Shown here one piece after another: positions 23,715 to 36,470 of a DNA stretch of 64,000 bases. The stretch is from Patagioenas fasciata (taxonomy: Eukaryota; Chordata; Aves; Columbiformes; Columbidae), in the NCBI RefSeq assembly GCF_037038585.1, contig NC_092520.1, forward strand, positions 120,808,001 to 120,872,000, in the 5' to 3' direction. The notes beneath the pieces are model-generated. The model was not told the DNA's origin. It did not search any database and worked only from the letters and a program-made list of their open reading frames with translations. Each line of letters begins with the position of its first letter. Position 1 is the stretch's first letter. A program made the position numbers and the translations under genes.

Positions 23715-25154
23715 TGCTGTTTTGCTCCTGGCTTTGAGTGACAGCATGTTGTTGATGGGCAGTTTGGAGGTGGTTGCACCACCTTTGCGTCTGTCAACCC
23801 ACTGCCACCTTCATGAGCCCCTGCAGGCTTTGATGCCACAGCCCTGTGCATCCTCGATTTCTTGCTATTAAGGCATTGCCACAGTAGGTTAGAGCAGAGC
23901 CTTCAGATTGTTTTGGAGATTGGAAGTTCAAAAAGTCACGTAGCAGCAGCTGCATTGTCACAATAGAAATAATAGCAATAGCAGCAATAGCAGCAACAAC
24001 AGTCACAGAGCCAGAGGGCAGCACATGGTGCCCAGCTGTGCTATGGGGTGGCCTCCAGCCAGCCCTGAGCCTTCTGAACTGGACTGTTTTGTAAAGCCCT
24101 GCCATGGGGGTAACCTGCCCTGGATCACATAGGAGTTGCCTATGAGTTTGTCTACGTAGTAAAATGGTACAGGCTAGGGGCTATGCTCTGATGCTGGGGC
24201 CAAAAGGCAGAGCCCAGCTCTCTCCTGATGGCAAACACCTCTCCTCCCAAAAAACAGGGTGGCTGCATCCAGACTGCCTGGCAGGAAGGGTCTTTGGCAT
24301 GTGCTGCTCTCCTCATGGTGCCCAGAGTTTGCAGCTGGTAGTCAGTACTGGCCAAGACTGTGCAGGCAGCTGGGCTAACCCAGCCAAGCAGTGCTCAAAG
24401 AGGGCAGTCTCAAACCTATACCCTGACCCCTGTGAGTGCGGATATACCTCAGATGCCCAGCTAACAGGCAGCTCCTGCAGTGTTTCTTTGCCTGATCTGT
24501 GCCAGGGAGCCAGTGTCCCACTTTATAAAACTCAAAAGCTGGGAGGGAAAAAGGCAGGGCTGCCTCAGGACCACTAACCAGAAACCTGAGCTTGTCAGCT
24601 GGTGGGAAACCAGGCAGATTTCCACCAGAGTTAGGTTTTCCAACAAGTTAATGATCCAGAAATGGCAAGCACTTGGCATGGCTAAAAATATACATCCAAA
24701 ATAGCCAGGCATTGACTATGCCTCTCCATACACCTGCATGTTTCACTGGAGGGAGTGCTCCAGAGGGGAATACAATAGGAAAGGAAATAACCTGATGACT
24801 TTGTAGGAAGAAAAATAAGTTGACCTTGATGATCCAGAGGGGTAAGGGAAGCAGTGAAGAAAGTTCTCCAGATATCTTGAATCAACAACCAAAGAAAGAA
24901 GAGCTGCTGCACTGCTCTTCATGTAAAATCTGGCAGCCTGTTGCCATACCAACACAGTGCAGCAGGCTTAGAGGGAACAGCTTGAGCCATGAGCACAGGA
25001 GAAAGGCATAGTCATTTTTTTTTATGATTATTTTTCCAAGTGATTGTGCTGCTTGCGAAAAGTAGTGTGAATGACAGCTCTAGAAGCTGTAAGGCTCTGT
25101 GTCTCTTTTCCAGTACCTGGCATTGGCAGCAGTGAGACATATGTAACCCAACCC
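23715..25154. other. Unassigned non-coding sequence
   Basis: Moderately GC-rich with a small AGCAATAGC-type imperfect repeat near 23965-24000. No exon is supported; the 137-codon frame at 24164-24577 has no domain. Confidence 0.45.
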
Positions 25155-25780
25155 AGTGAATGGCCAGGAAGGCCAGTGGCATCCTGGGGTGTATTAGAAG
25201 GGGGGTGGTTAGTAGGTCAAAAGAGGTCCTCCTTCCCCTCTACTCCGCCCTGGTGAGACCCCATCTGGAATATTGTGCCAGTTCTGGGCCCCTCAGTTCA
25301 AGAAGGACAGGGAACTGCTGGAGAGGGTCCAGCGTAGGGCAACTAAGATGATTAAGGGAGTGGAGCATCTCCCTTATGAAGAAAGGCTGAGGGAGCTAGA
25401 GCTCTTTAGTTTGGAGAAGAGGAGACTGAGGGGTGACCTTATTAATGTTTATAAATATATAAAGGGTGAGTGCCATGAGGATGGAGCCAGGCTCTTCTCG
25501 GTGGCAAACAATGACAGGACAAAGGGTAATGGGATCAAGCTGGAACACAAGAGGTTCCATTTAAATTTGAGAAAAAATTTCACAGTGAGGGTGCCAGAGC
25601 ACTGGAACAGGCTGCCCAGGGGGGTTGTGGAGTCTCCTTCTCTGGAGACATTCAAAACCCACCTGAACATGTTCCTGTGCAACCTCACCTAGGCGTTCCT
25701 GCTCCAGCAGGGGGATTGGACTGGGTGATCTTTTGAGGTCCCTTCCAATCCCAGACATACTGTGATACTGTGATACTGTG
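25155..25780 (+). mobile_element. CR1 LINE, 5'-truncated, with open C-terminal frame
   Basis: This covers the last quarter of the CR1 pol frame plus the 3' UTR and the ACTGTGAT tail. An uninterrupted frame (25273-25692, 139 codons) carries the expected order of segments: [11 protein letters not shown], then [52 protein letters not shown], and the C-terminal FLCNLT then stop. In the family this is the region after the reverse-transcriptase catalytic core, so no enzyme activity is encoded here. The open frame indicates a fairly young insertion. It is near-identical over the shared part to the nested copy at 607. Confidence 0.93.
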
Positions 25781-28700
25781 GTAATGCTGGTGACTGAGCA
25801 GACCGCTGAACTGGAGCCCATATACTATGATAAGTCTTAAACCTAGCAGCAGTGAGGTTAACAAATGTTGGAGAAAAAGGTCTGAGAGCAAATACGATCT
25901 CTGTGGGTCTTTCAAGCAGTACATCCGAACACGTGGGAGTAACAGAACTGAACCCAAATTTTCCAAGAGCTGTTACATTCATCCCAAGACACTCAAAGGG
26001 AAAACTGCTGTTACACACACTACCCTAGAAAAGGGGTTTTATGTTGTCCTGAAAGAATCTCCAAATAGCTAAGACAGGAATTAGGTCTCCATGCCCATGC
26101 AGGTCTTAGTTTTGGGGTTTTTTTTTTGGCTCAGCAGGATTTTCTGATGTCTTAGATATGAGCCACTGATAACTCATTTTTTGAAATGTAGACTACAATT
26201 CCTACTGTAATCACATACCTGTGGGAAAAAAAGAAAAAAAAAAAAAAAGAGGCAAAGAAGTGTTTTTAAAGCAAAACAGAATAGTTTAAAAATATATAAA
26301 CAGCCATGAGGTAGAAGTGATCTTAGTCCATATGCCACTGTTACTATCCAACCCCAGGTGTTCAGGTAGTTCCCATATCCTTCCTCCATGGGAAAGATGT
26401 CGCAAACTAGGACACCAGCAGCTCTTACGTCCTACCAGAATATAAAAATGTTCTCTTAGCATCAGTCATTTCACCTCTACTAGTCAGTGGTGAGTAGTTG
26501 TCAAACCAGCTAGTGTTGGTTTTTTGTTTTTTTTCTCCCCTGAGCCACAATGAGAGACCCTCACATGGAGCCTGCCTCTAAGCTCTGCTATGGCTGGGAG
26601 ATCCCTGTCTGTGCATGCCAAAGGATAATCAACTCTGTGATGTGTCCATTAAATATTCTGGGTTCAAATAACTTGTTTGTTTGTTTGTTTTTAATCAGAA
26701 ACGCTTCACTGAAGAATGCCTGGCCAACTGAAGGAAAGAAGCACATGGACCGCTGCCATCTGTTGTCCAGTCACTCTAAGCTCCTCCATTATTTCTTCCA
26801 TTTTAAAAACCCAAGTGTGCTACGTTTTTCTTTTCCCACTCTTCAATCTTACGTATGACATCAGCCAACAATATGCAGGGAAATGATATTTCAAATGATG
26901 TGGTGTATACTCACACCTTTATGATCCCATGATAAGTGACACCAAAACATTGTTTCACAAACAGGTAAGCGCAAGAAGGAGCAGGGACTCAAATAGTCTC
27001 AGCTTCCCATGACTTTCAAAATTCCCAAAGTGTGACTCACATTACCCAGTGGCTTACCAGAGGAGAAAACTGGAACAAAACTGGAGCAAAACTGCTTTCT
27101 AAGCATGCAACAGCAGCTTTATGTAGCACTTCAGTTAGGGAGCGAGAAAAGCTGTTATTTAGGTGGTGATGAAAGGCTTTGTCTGGTCTCAAGAATTAAC
27201 CCCAGAAGTATCCACCAAATCCTACCTCTTCTGTTGAAAGTTGGCATGTTTTGACAACCAGACCCACCCATCTCTTGGTCGAGGTGGAGCAGAGCATTTG
27301 TCACTTCTAACATGGCTTCAAAAGGCAACAGTGATGGGACAAGTTCTGTACTGGGGGAAAGCAGTTTTACAACATAGAAAAAAGAGCTCTTCCAACACAG
27401 GGTGGTTATTTAATTATAGCACTTTAATAGAGATACTTCATCTTCAATAAACAAAGGATGTGCACCTAATTGCATCATTTGGAATATCAACTACCTGTGC
27501 AGTGCAAAATTATTGCTCTCAATTGCTTAATTAAAATACAGCTCAGCTCATATGTATGTGGTTTTTCTGCTCTCCAGTGCATGGATCTGCTCTCTGAAAA
27601 CTCAGATAAATATGCACAGGAGATACGACCAAATTTCCCCAGGTCTTTCACAGAGCCAAATTGCCAAACAAGCTGTATTTTCATCAGCTGATACAGGCAC
27701 ATGAAGATGCTGGCCTCTCTCCAATGCCAAGTGAAGTCTCTAAGAGCTTTCTGTTTAATTTGGTGAGCTCCATGTTGAGTCACCCTCTCCTCTGTCAGTA
27801 GCCACATCTCTAAACCAGGGATAGTAAGAAAGCTTTACTTACCTGCATAAAGCAGAATATCTTTAAGCTATGACAAAACACATCATTATATTTATCTATT
27901 GCTGATGATTCAATTTACCATTGCTGATCAGGGAGGCTGAGGCACAGAGCCTCAGTGAGTTACCAGAGCTTACCTAGAGCTTTAGTTTCTAATCAGTGAT
28001 GTGGGCTCCAGAGGTGAGGAACCAGCATACCACACCTGAACCACAGCCCAGCACCCAAGCCAGCAGACCCATCAGTTCAATGCAGGCTCCATGGTGATTA
28101 TTGGCCCCAGGAACATGGCTATGAAAACTGGGAGTCACTGTGCTGGTGGAGCATATGGACCTGTAGGTCCATGTGTCAGAAGAACTTAACTCTAAGGGGG
28201 ATATTTTTGGCCTTTTTTAAAAAAAAAAAAAAAGAAAAAAAAACCAGAAACCAACCCACAGGTTATTTCAAAATGATATTATCTGAAGGCAGGTTTTCAG
28301 CAGACGAATTTTGTTTTTCTCTCAAACAACTCAAATTCTTCTTTCTTTTGACAACAGAGCAAGGGATGATGTGTGTTATGCTATTTAGGATCTACACGTA
28401 GCCAAAAGGCACATGTATTTTGACCAGCCATCTGCCACCTACAAGTATTGATAATAGTTCATTTCTCTCACATACTACTTTTGGATTGCCTTCCCCACTC
28501 CACCACCAAACAACAGACTGATCGACAAACGGGTTTTTCACAGGAAAGTCAGATTAAAAAACATTTCATCCAAGTCTGTGTAGTCTAAAACTCCAAAGAG
28601 AGCTTGGGGTTGCCATGCTAAGCTTTCAGGCTGTCTGTCAGCCAGGGCAAATAATAGACCAAAGTTAGGGAGAAGAATGGCAATTTCTGAAATCAGCAAG

Positions 28701-31018
28701 CAAAGAGTTGTCTCTGACACCCAAAAGGAAACACTAACACACTGCCTGATCCTTATTCCCAAAAGCATTTGAACCCCTCACTCTCGTCAGTATTCCCAGC
28801 CAAGATATTTCTGCTGGAATTATGCATATAACTCCTGTCAGCCTTTTCCCATGAAAAAACAGGGAGGAAAAAGGACTTTTCTCAATTCTGTTTAGCAAAT
28901 AGACAAGTGACTTTTCTTCTAATCTATTTAGTTTTAAGTCTCTCTCTTATTGACATACTACTTAACACAAAGAATGAAATCTTTATGGGAAGAAAGGTTC
29001 AAAACACATTTGTACAGACCCAAGGTTCATACTTCAAGACAAAGGCAGAGGCAGACTCACTTCCCTTCACTCACCTCCCTCCTTCCCTCACCCAAAAGCA
29101 CAACTGAGGGAGGATTTATCCAGTGATAATCTTCTGGTTGTCACCAAAAGAATCAGTAAGCATGATGATTTTGATTGGAGTAAATGAAGCAGAACACAAA
29201 TTTTAAAACAGATAGATGCCCCAGCTGCTCATGGGTACAAGACAGTAATTGGGTAAGTCCATTCTTGCCCCTTCCTGGATCTTTTTTTGCATGAGAACTG
29301 ATGTGGCAGACATGTTGTGGGAAAACCCAAAGGCTGGAATGACTTGGTTTGCAGAAATGTCTTTTCTGAGAATCCCCCGGGGCTTGGATAGGAGCAGAAG
29401 CCCAATTAGCTCAGCAGGCTCCCCATGCTTGTACCTAATCCTAAATTAGCTCCAGGCCATCCCAAGATGTTACAGACAGGTACAGACAAACCTGGACCTG
29501 TTCCACCTGCCGGGGTACTGGGACAGGAGCATGTTATGGATGGGAGCTGGCTCAGAGACACTGGATCACCACATTAACCCAGAGTCGAACCCAAGATCTG
29601 TTCCAAAAACACTTGGTTTCTCTCTGTACTGACACAGGTTTACAGCTTCCAGAGCTAAGCCCATAAAACCATTTGGTGAGCGGCACTTTGCAGATTGACA
29701 AACTCAGGTTTCTGGCAGTTCAGGCATCTCTTTGTTGTCTTCTGTCTCAGACTGCAGGTGCCTAGAAACTGAGGTGAGGTTTTGAGCAATGCCTAAATTG
29801 TGAAGGTAGCCCTGGAAAATCACCTGTTGAGTAAGAGCCATGCAGCACAACTGGCATTTTATACGGGTGTATGTATAGAATGGAGATTTTAAAGCAAGTC
29901 TAAAAGGGCAACCATTTTCATCCTGTTACTGCTCAAGTGTGGGACTGCTGAGCATTTTCTACAACATTATCTGAGCAGAGGCCAGGATCCACCAAGATTA
30001 ATACAGCTTGTTTCTTGGCTTTTCTGAACCACGGCTTAAAGAAATAAATAGGAATAGATTGGACAAAGTTGGCTAAGTGCCCAACACAAGCCCATCATCA
30101 CTGGGGGAACAGTAGCATCCATCAATACAAGAGGCTACAGGCTTTTTCTGCCAAGGGTTTTATTATATCATTCCTGATTTATGGGGGTCAGGCTTGGCAG
30201 GTGTCTGAGTCTGCAGCTCCATCTCTTGGCAGACATCAGGTAACAAACATACTGCAAATCTCTTCTTACTTCATGCAGAGATGCATGATAAATACTTTCC
30301 AGTGCAAACTACTCCTAATTTCCTTAGCAATAATGGAGAGACATAACTCTCACCTAAAATAGAAGAGGGAATTCTCTCGTGTACATCCTTCACTGTTTGT
30401 TATGTTATCAAATGTTGCCCTGGAAACAGAGTCCCCAAGTCAGAAACCAGCAATTCAGAGAGAAGTAACTGAGTTTTTTCAAATGTTTTTTAAAAAAACA
30501 TAATTTCATTTTTAAATCTGCTACTATGTTTTGGTCATGGGAATTGCTTAAGTAATTCCCAGATAAGCATTTTTATTGTAAAAAATAAGTTTGGAATGTT
30601 CTTCTTTTCTTATCAGCCAGTTTGCCCCTGTGGTGGCTGATGTAATCATGAAATACACAGCTACGCTGTTCTCCTTGTTTGTAGGTCAGTATGTCCAATG
30701 AAAAAGAAAAGCTCACAAATTATCAATCAATTATTATTATTTACTGCACCATGGCCTTCTGCAGCCTGTATGATTAATGAGCTGCTCGGTGTCTGTGCTT
30801 CCGAGTGAACCTTAGTGATTCATCCTAGTTGATGAAGTGGTTTTGCCATAAGTACAGACTAGTCAAGGCAAAGATTTTCAGACCCACTAATAAATCATGG
30901 TAATGCCTTTATCTGACCTGGATTTAAAGTATTTTAAAAATGGACAACACTAAAAAGCACAAGTGCAAGTAACAAGTACAGAAAAACTAAGGGTCTGGGA
31001 ATCATACACTTGTTTCTG
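25781..31018. other. Unassigned non-coding sequence
   Basis: Contains A-rich runs (26223-26250, 28218-28243) and a (TTTG)n run near 26672. Possible MIR-like words occur on the minus strand near 27931-27960 (GGCTGAGGCACAGAG) and 29688-29712. The interval 30,600-30,840 is rich in TAAT-type words and could be a conserved non-coding element, but that cannot be judged from one sequence. No exon is seen. Confidence 0.4.
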
Positions 31019-31834
31019 TTGTAAGAGATCCTCAGGACCAATGAGTACAACCATAACCTAACCTAACTCTAGCACTAGCCCACGTCCCTAAGAATCTCGT
31101 CTAAACGCCTTTTAAACACCTCCAGGGATGGTGACTCCACCACTTCCCTGGGCAGCCTGTTCCAGTGCCTGACAACCCTTTCCATGAAGAATTTTTTCCT
31201 AATATCCAATCTAAACCTCCTCTGATACAACTTGAGGCCATTTCCTCTTGGTCTATCACTTGCTACTTGGGAGAAGAGACCAACACCCTCCTTTCAGGTA
31301 CTTGTAGACAGCAATAAGGTCTCCTCTCAGCCTCCCTTTCTTCAGGCTAAACAGCCCCAGTTCCTTCAGCTGCTCCTCACCACACTTGTGCTCCAGACCC
31401 CTCACCAGTTTTGTTGCCCTTCTCTGAACATTCTCCAGCACCTCAATGTCTTTCTTGCAGTGAGGGGCCCAAAACTGAACACAGGATTTGAGGTGGGGTC
31501 TCACCAGTGCTGAGTACAGTGGCACAATCACTTCTCTAGTCCTGCTGGCCACACTATTCCCGATACAAGCCAGAATGCTGTCGGCCTTTTTTGGTCATCT
31601 GGCCACACTGCTGGCTAATGTTCAGCCGGCTGTCAATCATCACCCTCAGGTCCTTTTCCGCCAGACAGCTTTCCAGCCACTCTTCCTGAGCCTGTAGCAC
31701 TGCCTGGGGTTGTTGTGACCCAAGTGCAGGACCCAGCACTTGGCCTTGTTGAACCTCAGACAACTGGCCTCAGCCCAGCAACCCAGATAGTCCAGATCCC
31801 CCTGTATGGCCTTCCTACCCTCCAGCAGATCTTC
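31019..31834 (-). mobile_element. CR1 LINE, minus strand, 5'-truncated
   Basis: Read on the minus strand it runs from the CRVLHLG-type region (about 31740) through [41 protein letters not shown] and the [16 protein letters not shown] segment to the 3' UTR near 31030. The frame is broken into at least two parts, 31554-31763 and 31256-31552, by a frameshift in the AKKANSILA-equivalent segment. The terminal 8-base tail is degraded. This is a longer copy than the others but still holds only the distal part of pol. Confidence 0.92.
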
Positions 31835-34800
31835 TTAATCCCTCGAAGAGTACACCCATCAAGGCCATGGAGGGAATAAATTGCAGATATAACAGTCCTG
31901 AGCAGTCAAGTGACAAAAGATTTTTTGCTGAGAAAGTTTGAAAATGAATAAAGAAACAGGACAGTGGAAATGGTGGAAGGTAAAAACTTCTAAGTAAACC
32001 AAGAGAGGAGCTTGGATGAGAAACCAGCAAAGAAAGATGACATCACAGATGAATTCAGTGTTTTCAAACAGAAGATGAAGCCTTCTGAGAGGAAGAATAT
32101 GAACTGCATCTTCTGGCTTCTAAATTTAACTGTCAAGAGTCACAAAAACACTTTAGTGTCACTGTAGGCATTTTGTCAGAGATGTCTTGCAGCGATTAAA
32201 AAAAAAGGAAAGAAAAAGAAGGCAACAGAGAAGTGATACTGAAAATACTTTTTATTACCTCAACTTAGTGCATCCTGATCCGTTCTGGACACCCTGAGAA
32301 GCAGAAATGAAATTAGTTCAGAAATTACAATAAAAATAATTAGAGGCATGAAAAGCTTCTAGAAGAATAGTAAAATCAAACCTGTTCACTTCATACAATG
32401 GAAAAGATAAAGGTGTTCAAAATAATGAATGACACCAAAGAAAGTGAGTTCTGTTCATTATTTCCCATCATACACAAGCACAAGGGCATCTGCTGAAAAT
32501 GAAAGGCAAAGGGTGACATGCAACCTTTTCCCACAGCATACGACTCCCTGGTGCAGTTCCTTCCCACCAGAGACAACTGAGGCCAGGAGTTCCATGAATT
32601 AAGAGGGAATGGAAACATGCATGTTAAAAAAAGAACGTGTTAAGTGCTAAAAATAAAACTATAATTTTATTATAATGGAGCTTATCTTCCATCATAGGCT
32701 GCACGACATCAAGCAGTCTTTGGTGGTGGGCAAGAGCAAACATTCTGCCCTCAGAGGAGATGCTAAATGTGGCCACGAGGAGACCAAAAGAGACAGAGTT
32801 TGCAAGAGCACAAAAAGGAAAAACAGCCCCAGAGTTCAGCTCAGTTCCTAAGCAGTCAGACTTCCAGAGAGCAAAGTTCCCATTTGGAAATTAGCAGGGG
32901 AAAACAGAGAGAAGCTCTGAGCAGTGCTTTTCAGGAGAGATTATTAAACTGACACAAGCCATTGAGATACATTTTCACCCTCTGTGCAAAGTAGAAGAGC
33001 CGAGAGTAACCTAGGAAGCACCAAAGGCAGCAGGAGACAGCAGCTGCCTGAGTGAAAATGGGAGATGGTGTCTCTGCTCCTAGAGCAGAGCAAAGATGCC
33101 CCATATTTATCTAACCAGTCTCACTTTCACCCCTGTATGATCACACATGGTAATTCATACTCAATTTGTTGCTTTTTTTCACAGTTTTCCTGTGTTGTTG
33201 CTATAATTGAAACATACCAGAAGAACAGATACATTAATTTCATTTTTTCTTAGTGGTTTGGCTAAAATATAATATTTTTTTGGTTTTTTTTGAAGATAAG
33301 AAATGGAAAAATAGGACCAGCTCTGGCATATACACCATATTCCACTTGTTTCAGCATTCTCTGTATTAAAAATTTCAATAAGGTCCACTGTGTTGCTCTT
33401 GGGGATTTTATGAACAAGCAGGGATGCCTTACCAGTTTTGGAGATGCCAAGCAGGGGTCCCCCTCTCTCTGATGACTGTTGAGGGATGCAAGGCAGGTCG
33501 AACACCTAAGCTAGGAACAAAGGTTTGTGGCCAAAAAGAGATGTTATAAAAGACACACAAGTTTTCAGTATTTCAGAAATGTTCCACCTTCTTCCTTGTT
33601 TTGGTATGATTTAGAAATGTTCTGTTTCTTCCAAAGTAGCACAGGTTCTGAAGCCTGCTATGACTTGAATTTAAAGTATGAGAGAGATGCCTTTGTGCAT
33701 GTGGATGGCAGTTTCCAGCCAGTCATTTCCCCCCTTACAGCATTGCTTCTGCTCCACAGTTCTTATTTTTGTGCTATATTGACTCCACTTTTTTCACCTG
33801 TTCTTCTTCTGTGATCTCAACCTCAGCTAGCCTGGTTGATTATACAGTCACTCTGCTGGCAGCTAAGTATGACATAGGTTTTTACGCAACTATTTTTTTT
33901 CTTAGGTAGCATTTTCCAAAACCCATGTGAAAAGATTAACTTGATGTCTCTATCCATGCATTATTTGTGCTTCTTTTTACTTAGCAACTTGAAACTTCAT
34001 TGCATATAAAAATATTCATTGTTAAGTAGTTTTGTTTTCCTTAAAGATGTGTAAATCATTACCTGTTACAAGCTCTTGTTTCTATAAAGGACAAACCACT
34101 GTTGTGAGGATCATGCACCCTCTCTGAGAATTTCACTACTTCTGTTTAAGAGTTCACTCGCTGAGCACAGCCAAAGGGAAGGGCCAGGCAGACCAGCAGG
34201 GAAAAATAGCCAAGCAGGGCCTGGGAAGAATTTCACACACCTCCCTTATTCAGACTCTCAACACATATTGACAGAAACAAATACAGCTGAGGACGCCATC
34301 AACCTGACCTGCTCTTTGATTCTTACTAGAGATTATTAACCAGCTGAAATACTTATTCACAGACCTTTCACAATCTGGTTCTGTGTCTGCATTGAGACTT
34401 CTCAAATGGATCAGAGATAGGTAGAAGGATTTCAGTGAAAAATCTGTAAAGTCTTTAAGCAGCTTGGAGCATATAAACCTTTTCAAACAGATGACAAAAG
34501 TCAATGAAACAGAAAGGACAAGCTTGTCTATACGGTCATCTCCAGCTCAAGCTTCTCTGCTGACGCCAGCAAGATACAGTATAAATTTAAAGCAAAAAAA
34601 TGAAACAAGATGAGTTTGATATCTTCAGCCTCTGCAATGACTTCATCTGGAATTGCAAAGGTGCTCTCATAGCACTCAGTTTTGCACCCCTGCTGCCTGT
34701 AACCAGATACTGTTCTCTCCTGGATTTTTTGAAGTTCAGCTGAGGTGGGCAGCTTGAGTTAAAAACTTAATCCAAAGAAGACCAAAGCAACTGTGGCAGA

Positions 34801-35591
34801 TTGTAAGCACGTGTGTGAATCCTGAAAGAAAAAGCCTAAGATCCCTTCTATCACTGCTCATCCTTAGGCTGGCCCTGCAGGCACCTCACCCAAAGTCTGG
34901 GAGGTAGCCTTGCATATATACAGGTAACACAGAGGGGAAAAAAAAAAAAAAATAATAATCTTCCCTACCTGTGCCTTTACAAGTTCCAGCTCCTCTGTCT
35001 GGACAGTTTTGCATTGATGTAAATAAATGCAGCTCAGCACTCAGGGGACTACTGATCTTGGGAACGAAGACTTCAGTGAAACCCATCTCATTTGAAGGAA
35101 AATAAACTGCTTTGCCAAGCCAACTTGACTTTTCTGAAACAGAAAAATAGACCAGCCAAGCCAGAATGTAAATTTACAAAGTGATTTGGAGAAACTAAAA
35201 AGTACTTTTGAAAACTAGAAGGAAAAGAAGAAGAGGGAAAATTATAATGTACCAATTAGAGTGGAATGTGAGTCACCTGTGCTAATGCAGGATTCTTTTT
35301 ATTTTGATTTTCAGAAGAGTCTTCAAAAATATTGAAACTTAGGTCAGCATCTCAGACTGGCAGCAAGAATTACAACAACAATAATATGTCGTATTTCAAA
35401 TAGGCAAGAGAAAAGCCAGGTCTTTCAGTTTTTATTCACTGTCTTATTAGTTGATATCTATCAAGATGGGATCATATCTTCATTGCATTTTTGAAAGTCA
35501 GCAACCAGTAGATTCCTGCAACAGTGCTTTAGGCTCATAAAAAAGCCTCACAGGAGTAAAAAATGTGCTTGCATTTTGTCAAGAAAAGGAC
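31835..35591. other. Unassigned non-coding sequence
   Basis: No exon or recognised repeat family. There is an A-rich run at 34937-34955. Confidence 0.45.
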
Positions 35592-36470
35592 AAGGAAAAG
35601 AGAAAGAGAAAGAAAGAGAAAAAGAGAAAAAGAGAAAAAAGGAGAAAAAGAAGGAGAAAAAGAAGGAGAAAAAGAAGGAGAAAAAGAAAAAGGAGAAAAA
35701 GAAGGAGAAAAAGAAGGAGAAAAAGAAGGAGAAAAAGAAAAAGAAGGAGAAAAAGAAGGAGAAAGAAAAAGAAAAAGAAAAAGAAAAAGAAAAAGAAAAA
35801 GAAAAAGAAAAAGAAAAAGAAAAAGAAAAAGAAAAAGAAAAAAGAGAAAAGAGAAAAAGAAGGAGAAAAAGAAAAAGAAAAAGAAAAAGAAAAAGAAAAA
35901 GAAAAAGAAAAAGAAAAAAAGAAAAAGAAAAAGAGAAAAAGAAAAAGAAAAGGAAAAAGAAAAAGAAAAAAGAGAAAAGAGAAAAAGAAGGAGAAAAAGA
36001 AGGAGAAAAAGAAAAAGAAAAAGAAAAAGAAAAAGAAAAAGAAAAAGAAAAAGAAAAAGAAAAAGAAAAAGAAAAAGAAAAAGAAAAAGAAAAAGAAAAA
36101 GAAAAAGAAAAAGAGAAAAGAGAAAAAGAAGGAGAAAAAGAAAAAGAAAAAGAAAAAGAAAAAAGAGAAAAGAGAAAAAGAAGGAGAAAAAGAAAAAGAA
36201 AAAGAAAAAGAAAAAAGAGAAAAGAGAAAAAGAAGGAGAAAAAGAAAAAGAAGGAGAAAAAGAAGGAGAAAAAGAAGGAGAAAAAGAAAAAGAAGGAGAA
36301 AAAGAAAAAGAAGGAGAAAAAGAAAAAGAAAAAGAAAAAGAAAAAGAAAAAGAAAAAGAAAAAGAAAAAGAAAAAGAAAAAGAAAAAGAAAAAGAAAAAG
36401 AAAAAGAAAAAGAAAAAGAAAAAGAAAAAGAAAAAGAAAAAGAAAAAGAAAGGAAAAAGAAAAAGAGAAG
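35592..36470 (+). repeat. Giant polypurine microsatellite, (AAAAAG)n with ordered variants
   Basis: All 879 bases are A or G, bounded by C at 35591 and C at 36471. The base unit is AAAAAG, mixed with 12-base GGAGAAAAAGAA blocks (mainly 35640-35765 and 36225-36325). A longer cassette that begins AGAGAAAAGAGAAAAAG occurs at 35843, 35971, 36112, 36164 and 36216; the last three are exactly 52 bases apart. The long Lys/Glu/Arg frames on this strand and Phe/Ser/Leu frames on the other are consequences of the repeat and are not genes. Confidence 0.97.

Noticed and set aside
29571-29690. tRNA-derived SINE or tRNA gene suggested by GAGTCGAACCCA
   Set aside because: Only a T-loop-like word is present; no matching A box or cloverleaf could be found.
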